From positions 62,001 through 126,000 of the forward strand of contig WYBB01000255.1 of assembly GCA_011526585.1 (NCBI GenBank): DNA of 64,000 bases, read 5' to 3'. A program made the translations under genes and the position numbers. A model generated the notes under the pieces. That model was not told the DNA's origin, made no database searches, and saw nothing but the letters and a program-made list of their open reading frames with translations. Below are positions 56,107 to 64,000 of the stretch, in pieces. The first letter of the stretch is position 1; each line of letters opens with the position of its first letter. The DNA is from Deltaproteobacteria bacterium. Its GTDB lineage: Bacteria > Myxococcota_A > UBA9042 > PHBI01.

Positions 56107-56508
56107 ATGACCACCCCCCTCGTGCTCGGCATCCTCGCGGGCCTCGTCGCCCTCGGCATGCTCGTCGCCGAGGCGCTGGGTATACGTTGGTTCACATTTG
56201 ATCTCGGCGGCGGCTGCCACTTCCCGCTCTGGACCCTGTTCGCCGTCTACGCGGCCCTCCAGCTCTTCGTCTGGCGCAGCCAGCGCCGCATCCACCTCTC
56301 CGACGCCGAGGTCGAGCGCTGGGGGCCCACCCTCGAGCGCGTGACGCCGACCATCGTCTCGATGTATGGAGAGCGCGTCCCGGTGCGCGAGATCGCCGCC
56401 TCCCTCGAAGCGAGCCACGGCATCCCCCCGGGGGTCACGCTGCGCTACATCATCGCCCTCGCCCGCCACGCGCGCGAGCACCAGCACGAGACACGACCTC
56501 CGGCCTGA
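56107..56508 (+). CDS. small two-helix membrane protein (133 aa)
   Basis: Unknown family. Two N-terminal membrane helices (PLVLGILAGLVALGMLVAEAL and FPLWTLFAVYAALQLFVW) and a cytoplasmic part with 'VREIAASLEASHGIPPGVTLRY', which looks helix-turn-helix-like by pattern only. It lies between the kinase and the TULIP-like lipoprotein, 17 nt before the latter. The 123-nt gap before it shows nothing else. Confidence 0.6.
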   Translation: MTTPLVLGILAGLVALGMLVAEALGIRWFTFDLGGGCHFPLWTLFAVYAALQLFVWRSQRRIHLSDAEVERWGPTLERVTPTIVSMYGERVPVREIAASLEASHGIPPGVTLRYIIALARHAREHQHETRPPA

Positions 56509-56525
56509 CCTCATCGGGAGCCACC

Positions 56526-59435
56526 ATGCCCCAGCCGCCGCGAACGACACGCCCGCTCCACCCCCTCATCGCCCTCCTCGCGCTCGCCCCCGCCTGCGAC
56601 GCCACCGGCGAGATCCCGCCCGCGGACACCACCGGCGGCGACCAGGTCATCGTGCCGCACCTCGACACGGTCGAGACCGCGCTCGCCCCCGCGGTGATCG
56701 GCGCCGGCGGAACGACCACCGTCACCTGCACGGCCAAGGACCAGAGCGGCGCCCCGTTCACCCCCGACCTGCCGCTCGCCTTCGAGGTCTTCGACGCCAA
56801 CGACCAGGTCCCCGCCGGCGTCGAGATCCTCGGCGACCGCGTCACCGTGCCCTTCGCCGGCGTCGTACGCGTACGCTGCCATTACCCCGGGATCCCGCGC
56901 ATCGAGGACACCTCGCCCGTCTCGCTCACCGTGCAGCCCGGCGACCCCACCTCGATCACCACCACCATCCTGCGCACCGAGCTGCGCGCCGGTGACCGCG
57001 TCGGCGTCGCCTGCACCGTGCGCGACGCCCACGACAACATCACGATGGGCGAGACCGTGCTGCGCCTGTCGCCCGAGACCGGCACCACCATCACCGGCGG
57101 CAAGAACGTGCGCTTCACCGCCACCGGCACCTTCGGCGTGACCTGCGCCTTCCCCGACGGCTCGCTCGTCGGCAACACGGTCACGGTCACCGTCGCCCCC
57201 GGCGAGCTCACCGAGCTCCGCACCGTGCTCTCGACCGACACCATCCGCCCGGAGCAGGAGGTCTCGGTCTCCTGCCCCGGCACCGACGCCTTCGGCAACG
57301 CCGTCGATCTCGCGCAGGTCATCACCCTGCCGGTCGCCGGCGTCGACGCCCTCGACCAGAACCGCCTGCGCCTCACCTCCACCCGCGCCGGCGTCTACCC
57401 GATCACCTGCGTGCCCAAGGAGGCCTTCGTCTCCGCGACACGCAACCCGGTCTCGCTCACCGTCGTCGCTGGCGACCCCGCCGCGATCGCCATCGACCTC
57501 GACCCCGAGCGCAGCGTCTACACGCTCGGTGCCCGCCCGCGCGTCACCGCCCGCCTCGCCGACGCGTGGGGTAACGAGGTCGCCGACGTCTCCGGCGTCA
57601 GCGTCGAGGCGCGCCACGGCAACACCCCACGCCAGACGGTACCCGGCGGCGAGCGCGTCACCCTCGACGCCGAGGGCAGCTGGAACCTGATCGTGACGAG
57701 CGGCCCGCCCTCGAACCTCGTCGCCTCGCGCACCGTGCTCGTCGACGCCAGCGCCCCGACGATCGAGATCACCTACCCCGTGCGCGGTCAGATGATCACC
57801 GCCGGCGGCGGCCCGTTCACGATCCGCGGCACCGTCACCGACGCCACCGGCGGCCTCGCCAGCGTCAGCTTCAACCGCATCCCGCGCACCGTGCAGAACG
57901 GCGCCAACCACTTCGATCTCGAGATCCAGATCAGCCCCGAGCACGGCCTCAACACCTTCACCGTCGAGGCGACCGACGTGCAGGGCCAGGCCGTGCGCCT
58001 CGCCCAGAGCTTCATGCTGGCGCCCGGCTGGAAGACCGCCGCCGAGGCCTTCCCCGACGGGATCGTCGCGCACCTCACGCGCGCCTTCATCGACGACGGC
58101 AATCGCCAGGGCCGCGCCGACGACCTCGCGACGATCATGGAGCGCGTCGTGCAGGACCTCGACATCGCCAGCTACATCCCCTCGCCGGTCGTGCAGAACG
58201 CCGGCTACGACGTCTATCTGCGCAACGTCGACTACGACCCACCGCGCCTGACGCTCACGCCGTCGCGCGATCGCCTGCTGCTCCACCTCGACATCACCGA
58301 CCTGTCGATCGACGTCTTCGCCGACGGCTTCATCGACGTCGACGGCGTCGTCTCCGCCGACGCGATCCGCGTCGACGTCACGCTCGGCGTCACCGTGCAA
58401 CAGGGCCAGGCCCGGGTGCAGATGCACTCGGCCACCGTGCTCGTCGAGGGCCTCGACATCGACGTGCACTGGTCGATCAACTGGATCATCGACCTCTTCA
58501 CCGACACGATCCGCGACAGCATCGTCTCCTCCTTCGAAGACGTGCTGCGCGACGAGATCCCACCCGCGGTCGCCGACGCGCTCGGCAGCCTCGCGCTCGA
58601 CGAGACCTTCGAGGTCCCGGGCTTCCTTCCCGGCCAGGAGGCGCTCAACGTGCGGCTGCAGGCCAACACCAACAACGCCACCATCGACGAGGCGGGCCTC
58701 GACGTCGCGCTCGCGACCAAGGTCACCGCCGCCAAGCGCGTGCAGTGGCCGACCGCCGGCTCGCTCATGCGCGGCGGCTGCTTCGGCGTCGATCTCGGCA
58801 TGCCGGCGTGGGATCCCGACAAGAAGCTGACGATGGCGCTCTCGCTCGACGTGCTCAACCAGGTGCTGCACGCCGTGTGGCAGGGCGGCGCGCTCGAGGT
58901 CACGCTCGGCCCCGCCGCCTTCGGCGACGTCGACCTCTCGCAGTATGGCGTCTCCGACCTCGCGGTCGATGTCTCGGCGCGCCTGCCGCCGGTGCTGACC
59001 GACTGCCGCGATGGTGTCCTGCGCATCCAGCTCGGCGAGCTGCACGTCGACGCCAGCCTGAAGCTCAACGGCCTGCCGCTCGTGGTCGACATGATCGTCG
59101 CCTTCGAGACCACCGTCGACGTCGCGGTCGACGACGCCGGCGCCATCTCGCTCGCCCTCGGCGAGATCGCCCCCGAGGACATCGTCATCGACATCACCCG
59201 CGTCGAGAGCGACCTCTTCTCGCAAGACCAGGAGGACGTGCTCATCACCCTCCTGCGCGAGCAGCTGCTGGTGCGCGTGCTCGGCGACTTCGGCGGCCAG
59301 GGTCTCGCCGACTTCCCGCTGCCCGAATTCGATCTCGGCGGGATCTCCCCCTCGCTGCAGGGCCAGGTGATCGCGCTCGACGAGATCGACCTCGAGCGCG
59401 ACAAGGGCTACCTGCTCCTCCAAGGCAACCCCTGA
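56526..59435 (+). CDS. lipoprotein with Ig-like repeats and BPI/TULIP-like C-terminal half (969 aa)
   Basis: Lipobox LAPAC (Cys ~24). Residues ~45-460 hold four or more Ig-like units, each with a paired-Cys strand (TTTVTCTAKD, VGVACTVRD, VSVSCPGTD). Residues ~475-969 resemble bactericidal/permeability-increasing (BPI) proteins: an amphipathic 'VHWSINWIIDLFTDTIRDSI' helix like BPI's VGWLIQLF segment, and 'LDVLNQVLHAVWQGGALEVT' like the C-barrel start of BPI. Two Cys (GGCFGVDL, TDCRDGV) lie in the second barrel. If right, it binds lipid or lipopolysaccharide in a hydrophobic tube. The similarity is by eye. Confidence 0.65.
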   Translation: MPQPPRTTRPLHPLIALLALAPACDATGEIPPADTTGGDQVIVPHLDTVETALAPAVIGAGGTTTVTCTAKDQSGAPFTPDLPLAFEVFDANDQVPAGVEILGDRVTVPFAGVVRVRCHYPGIPRIEDTSPVSLTVQPGDPTSITTTILRTELRAGDRVGVACTVRDAHDNITMGETVLRLSPETGTTITGGKNVRFTATGTFGVTCAFPDGSLVGNTVTVTVAPGELTELRTVLSTDTIRPEQEVSVSCPGTDAFGNAVDLAQVITLPVAGVDALDQNRLRLTSTRAGVYPITCVPKEAFVSATRNPVSLTVVAGDPAAIAIDLDPERSVYTLGARPRVTARLADAWGNEVADVSGVSVEARHGNTPRQTVPGGERVTLDAEGSWNLIVTSGPPSNLVASRTVLVDASAPTIEITYPVRGQMITAGGGPFTIRGTVTDATGGLASVSFNRIPRTVQNGANHFDLEIQISPEHGLNTFTVEATDVQGQAVRLAQSFMLAPGWKTAAEAFPDGIVAHLTRAFIDDGNRQGRADDLATIMERVVQDLDIASYIPSPVVQNAGYDVYLRNVDYDPPRLTLTPSRDRLLLHLDITDLSIDVFADGFIDVDGVVSADAIRVDVTLGVTVQQGQARVQMHSATVLVEGLDIDVHWSINWIIDLFTDTIRDSIVSSFEDVLRDEIPPAVADALGSLALDETFEVPGFLPGQEALNVRLQANTNNATIDEAGLDVALATKVTAAKRVQWPTAGSLMRGGCFGVDLGMPAWDPDKKLTMALSLDVLNQVLHAVWQGGALEVTLGPAAFGDVDLSQYGVSDLAVDVSARLPPVLTDCRDGVLRIQLGELHVDASLKLNGLPLVVDMIVAFETTVDVAVDDAGAISLALGEIAPEDIVIDITRVESDLFSQDQEDVLITLLREQLLVRVLGDFGGQGLADFPLPEFDLGGISPSLQGQVIALDEIDLERDKGYLLLQGNP

Positions 59436-59445
59436 AAGACACGCC

Positions 59446-60690
<1,245 letters not shown>

Positions 60691-60713
60691 CTCGCTCGGC
60701 GCGAGCGACGGCA

Positions 60714-61898
60714 CTAGCGGGGCGTCTGCCTGCGCGTGAGCGAAAACGGTTGCGGCTGCGCGCCGAGCGCGAACTCGACCGCCTGACCGTTGAGGTAGTA
60801 GAGGCCGGCCGGCGTGTTCACGATGTCAGTCACGCCGACGGGTGCGTCCTCGCTCACGAGGCGCACGCTCGACCAGTCGGGCCACGTCGCGGTCGCCGCG
60901 AAGAGCTTGCCGGAAAAGGCGATGTAGACCGCCTGATCGCGCGTCGTCATGCCGTCGGCCCCGGCGAGCAGGGCGACGCTGAAGAAGTCGTCGCCCTCGC
61001 GCGCCACCGTCCTCACTTCGGCGGTCGCGAGATCGATGCGCACGATCGCCGGCGGCAGATAGACGATCGCCAGGAGCGCGTTCTGCCCGGGCGCCTGCAC
61101 GACCGCGTTGAGGCCGACGAGGTCGCCGCCGAGCGCCGGGTCCTCGGCGAAGAGCGTCGGGCCACCTTCGAGGGTGACCTCGTAGACGTAGGGGCCCTCG
61201 CGGTCGACGACGTAGGCGGTGCCGTCGTCCAGCAACGTCACGTCGGTGCAGGTGGCCTGCGGCAGCGCCTGCGCCAGCGCGTGATTGGCGATGCGCGTGC
61301 CGCGCTCGAGGTCGAAGACCCAGACGTAGCCGTCGTAGGGCGGCTCGGTCTCGGTCCCCTGCCCGTGGTTGTCCATCGCGCAGACCCACAAGCGACGGCG
61401 CGCCTCGTCGACCGCCATGCCGAGCGTCCACCAGGTGCCGGGCGCGTTCTCGACGAAGAGGGTCGTGTCGATGCCGGTGCGCGGGTCGACCTTGTGCACC
61501 GAGCCTTCGCTCAGGCTGCCGACGTAGAAGTGCTCGCCGACGTGATCGTAGATCCCGCCCTCCGGGAAGCGCGCGCCGAGCGGGTAGCTCTCGGCGAAGA
61601 CGACCGGCGTCATGGTCGTGTCGGGCGGAGGCGTCGTGTCCGGCTCTGCGCTGTCGGGCAACACGGTCTCGGCCGTCGTCTCGGCCTGCACCTCGGCGGC
61701 GGTCTCCGCCTCGACATCGACCACGGTCTCGGGCGTGGTGGTCGTGTCGGCCCCCGGCGTCGTGTCCGTCACGGTATCGGGCGCGGTGGTCTCCTCGACG
61801 TCGGCCGTCGCTCCCGGCTCGGTGCTGTCGGAGCACGCCAGCGACACCCCGAGCGCGAGCGAGAGCGAGAGCGACATTCCGACGAACGCACGATCCAT
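60714..61898 (-). CDS. beta-propeller (SMP-30-like) lipoprotein (394 aa)
   Basis: Signal peptide with lipobox VSLAC (Cys ~22), encoded partly by a GAGAGC repeat (SLSLSL). A Thr/Glu-rich linker (~25-75, 'ETTAPDTVTDTTPGADTTTT') precedes a six-bladed propeller-like domain with 'FPEGGIYDHVGEHFYVGS', LGMAVDEARRRLWVCAMDN and TDVTLLDDGTAYVVDRE, similar to SMP-30/gluconolactonase or NHL proteins. Catalytic metal residues cannot be confirmed. It faces the SEC-C gene convergently (23-nt gap). Confidence 0.72.
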   Translation of the reverse strand: MDRAFVGMSLSLSLALGVSLACSDSTEPGATADVEETTAPDTVTDTTPGADTTTTPETVVDVEAETAAEVQAETTAETVLPDSAEPDTTPPPDTTMTPVVFAESYPLGARFPEGGIYDHVGEHFYVGSLSEGSVHKVDPRTGIDTTLFVENAPGTWWTLGMAVDEARRRLWVCAMDNHGQGTETEPPYDGYVWVFDLERGTRIANHALAQALPQATCTDVTLLDDGTAYVVDREGPYVYEVTLEGGPTLFAEDPALGGDLVGLNAVVQAPGQNALLAIVYLPPAIVRIDLATAEVRTVAREGDDFFSVALLAGADGMTTRDQAVYIAFSGKLFAATATWPDWSSVRLVSEDAPVGVTDIVNTPAGLYYLNGQAVEFALGAQPQPFSLTRRQTPR

Positions 61899-61948
61899 GG
61901 CGACGACCAGAGCACTTCCCGTCCCGTGCGACAAGCGCTCCGCTCGGC

Positions 61949-63067
61949 TCAGGCGCGGAGCGCCGCCTCCAGCGCGCGCAAGAACACGTGATACGCCTCG
62001 ATCGGATACTCGCCCATGTGGAAGAGGCGGAAGTAGCGATCGGAGAGCTTGCCCTGCGCCGAGTAGATCTCGAAGACGTGGCCCTCGACCACCTCGCTCG
62101 CCAGGCGCTCGGCGAGGCGCGCGTACGTCGTGTGCGCGGGGATCTCGAGCATCGTCCCGATCGACTGCAGCGGCTGCCCCTCGAAGCGCGCGATCACCAG
62201 GCCGAGCCGCTCGTAGCCCGCGCGCAGCACCTCGCAGCGCTCCCGATAGATCGCGTGCCGTCCCGCGACGCCGCCTTCGTCGGCGAGTGCCGCCAGCGCC
62301 GCGTCGACCTGCAGCACGCTCATCGGATCGATCGTATAGGGATGCGCGCCGCCGACCTGCGCCTTCCAGGTCTTGAAGAGCTCGAGGTTCGGAGTGCGCG
62401 AGGGGATCGCCTCCATCTGCGCGAGCAGGTCGTCGCGCACGATGGCGCAGGTCAGGTTGGGGTGGCTGTGCAGGCCCTTGTTGCACGAGCCCATCACCGC
62501 CGCCACGTTCCACGCCGCCAGGTCGATCGGCTCGACGAAGAGCGAGCTGATCCCGTCCATCAGGAGCTTCTTGCCCAGGCGCCCGGCGATCGCCCCGACC
62601 TCGGCGACCGGGTTCAGCGTGCAGGTCGAGGTGCCGCCGTGCACCATCGCCACCGCGTCGCAGTCCGCGAGCAAGGCCTCGACCCGCGCCGGATCCGGCC
62701 GGTGCCCGTACGGCAGCGCGTAGTCGACGACCGGCTGCCCGATCGCCGTCGCGAACTCGAGGATGCGGTCGCCGTAGGCGCCGTTGCGGATCACCAGCAA
62801 ACGCTCGTCCTTGCGCAGACACGATCCGAGGACCGCCGCCATCGCGGTCGAGCCGCTGCCGGTCAAGAGCACCGCCTGGTAGCCCTCGGCGCCGAGCGCC
62901 CCGACGATCCCGGCGCGCACCCGGTCGAGCACCGGCTTGAACTTCGGCCCGCGCGGCACGATCGGGTTCACCCCGTAGGTGCGCGAGACGGCGTTGACCC
63001 TCTCGGGCAGGTGGAAGACGGCGGGGGTGAGCGAGACGACCTTGGGGGCGTTGTCCATGCGCCTCAT
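61949..63067 (-). CDS. class V aminotransferase, PhnW-like (372 aa)
   Basis: PLP enzyme of fold type I. The Schiff-base lysine is probably K197 in GSCNKGLHS, with D171 in LMDGISS as the pyridine-binding Asp and 'MVHGGTSTCTLNPVAEVGAI' before it. 'LLTGSGSTAMAAVL' and 'NGAYGDRI' match 2-aminoethylphosphonate:pyruvate transaminases, serine-glyoxylate and related enzymes. No phosphonate genes flank it, so the substrate is open. Starts at 63067 or 63058 are both possible. It lies 22 nt after the MATE gene on the same strand. Confidence 0.8.
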   Translation of the reverse strand: MRRMDNAPKVVSLTPAVFHLPERVNAVSRTYGVNPIVPRGPKFKPVLDRVRAGIVGALGAEGYQAVLLTGSGSTAMAAVLGSCLRKDERLLVIRNGAYGDRILEFATAIGQPVVDYALPYGHRPDPARVEALLADCDAVAMVHGGTSTCTLNPVAEVGAIAGRLGKKLLMDGISSLFVEPIDLAAWNVAAVMGSCNKGLHSHPNLTCAIVRDDLLAQMEAIPSRTPNLELFKTWKAQVGGAHPYTIDPMSVLQVDAALAALADEGGVAGRHAIYRERCEVLRAGYERLGLVIARFEGQPLQSIGTMLEIPAHTTYARLAERLASEVVEGHVFEIYSAQGKLSDRYFRLFHMGEYPIEAYHVFLRALEAALRA

Positions 63068-63089
63068 CTACGTCAGTTCCGCCCCGAAA

Positions 63090-64000
63090 TCACCAACGTC
63101 GTCGCGACAAGAGCCACGCCGGCACGATCCCCTGCAGCACGCCGGAGACCGTCAGCGCGACGAAGAAGCCGTCGACGCCCAACATCTCCGGCCCGCCGAG
63201 CACGAACGCGACCAGCGACTGCACGCCGATGAGCAGCGCCAGGTCCCAGATCAGCGGTCGCGTCATGTCACCGGCGCCGTTGAAGGCGTAGGCCACCGCG
63301 ATCCCCAGCGCCATCAGCGGGTAGACCGGCGCGACGTGATGGAGCAGCGCGACCGACTCCGCCACCGCGCCCGGCTCGGTCGGCAGGAACGCCGTGACCA
63401 GCGCCTCGCCGAAGAGCAGGACCAGGGCCGTGTTCACGAGCGCCGCCAGCGCCGCGACCTTCGCTCCGGCCCACGCCGCGCGCCGCGCCATCTCCGGCCG
63501 TCCCGCGCCGAGCTCCATGCCGACGATCGGCGCCGTGCCCCCACCCCACGCGAAGGCCAGCATGATCATCGGGATGTCGATCTTGCTCCACACCGTCAGC
63601 GCGGTAAAGAGATCCTTGGCCTCGTCCTCGCCCAGGCGCGCGAACGACAGCGCGACCAGCGCCAGCATGCCGAGCACGCGCACCGCCTGCTGCAGCGCCG
63701 AGAGCAGCCCCATGCGCAGCTGCTCGCGCAGGACCACCCGGTCGACGAAGCGCTCGCCGGCCCCCGGGCGCAGCGGCAGCGTGCGGTTGACCATCCACAG
63801 GCCCCACGCGCTCGTCAGCCCGCGCAGGATCACCGTGACCCACGCGCACGGCACGATCCCGCTCGGGTCGAGCCCCGCCCAGCCGAAGATGAACGCCATC
63901 TCCAGGACGAGCGTCGCCACCGACACGCACGCCACCAGCACGAGCGGCCGCACCGAGTCACCGCGCGCGCGCAGGATCCCGATCACGACGACCATGAAGA
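63090..64000 (-). CDS. MATE-family multidrug/lipid exporter, C-terminal part
   Basis: The frame runs out of the window at 64000, so the N-terminal third or more is missing. About eight membrane helices are visible. 'GILRARGDSVRPLVLV' matches the internal MATE motif, and 'FAWGGGTAPIVGMELGAGRP' the second-half repeat that is typical of the family. The substrate cannot be inferred. It is upstream of, and probably co-transcribed with, the aminotransferase. Confidence 0.85.
   Translation of the reverse strand, partial: FMVVVIGILRARGDSVRPLVLVACVSVATLVLEMAFIFGWAGLDPSGIVPCAWVTVILRGLTSAWGLWMVNRTLPLRPGAGERFVDRVVLREQLRMGLLSALQQAVRVLGMLALVALSFARLGEDEAKDLFTALTVWSKIDIPMIMLAFAWGGGTAPIVGMELGAGRPEMARRAAWAGAKVAALAALVNTALVLLFGEALVTAFLPTEPGAVAESVALLHHVAPVYPLMALGIAVAYAFNGAGDMTRPLIWDLALLIGVQSLVAFVLGGPEMLGVDGFFVALTVSGVLQGIVPAWLLSRRRW

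Overview
The window is about 70% GC and almost fully packed with coding sequence. It reads as part of a chromosome of a Gram-negative, predatory or social-type bacterium in or near the Myxococcota (old Deltaproteobacteria). The reasons are the F1-ATPase operon with two b subunits but no a/c genes, a GldA/GldF/GldG/DUF4340 ABC system, a bactofilin, Hanks-type Ser/Thr kinases, DUF4215 cysteine-repeat surface protein, Csu-type (spore coat U) pili and many lipoproteins. This placement is inference from gene content; there is no rRNA here. No tRNA, rRNA, CRISPR array, transposase or phage gene was seen.

Layout. 1-256: end of a secreted beta-sandwich protein. 480-7434: ATP synthase b', b, delta, alpha, gamma, beta, epsilon with a methyltransferase coupled to the end. 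7682-14424: bactofilin, then a four-gene ABC-2 export cluster. 14426-18071 (minus): an atypical winged-helix regulator, a degenerate glutamine-synthetase-like protein and an RlmN-family radical SAM enzyme, preceded by a small lipoprotein. 18274-19965: a Cys-rich lipoprotein with a strong promoter and terminator. 20423-36328: the division and cell wall (dcw) cluster mraZ-rsmH-ftsL-ftsI-murE-murF-mraY-ftsW-murG-murB-ftsQ-ftsA-ftsZ, in which murD and murC are absent and nearly every junction is a 1-4 nt start/stop overlap.

36614-41097: a signalling block just after ftsZ. A kinase fused to a PP2C-like domain that has lost metal ligands lies divergent to an anti-sigma-type ATPase (apparently with a CTG start), a STAS anti-anti-sigma protein and a membrane RsbU-like PP2C phosphatase. 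Together they look like a partner-switching pathway. 41116-52037 (minus): Csu-like pilin, chaperone, usher, second pilin, then a giant surface/OmpA fusion protein coupled to a LysM-FecR-barrel protein.

52298-64000: mixed accessory genes: a secreted hypothetical, an SGNH hydrolase, a membrane Ser/Thr kinase, a small membrane protein, a lipoprotein whose C-terminal half resembles BPI/TULIP lipid-binding proteins, an SEC-C protein, a propeller lipoprotein, a PhnW-like aminotransferase and the C-terminal part of a MATE exporter. REP-like palindromes, a large foldback and several stem-loops sit in the few gaps.
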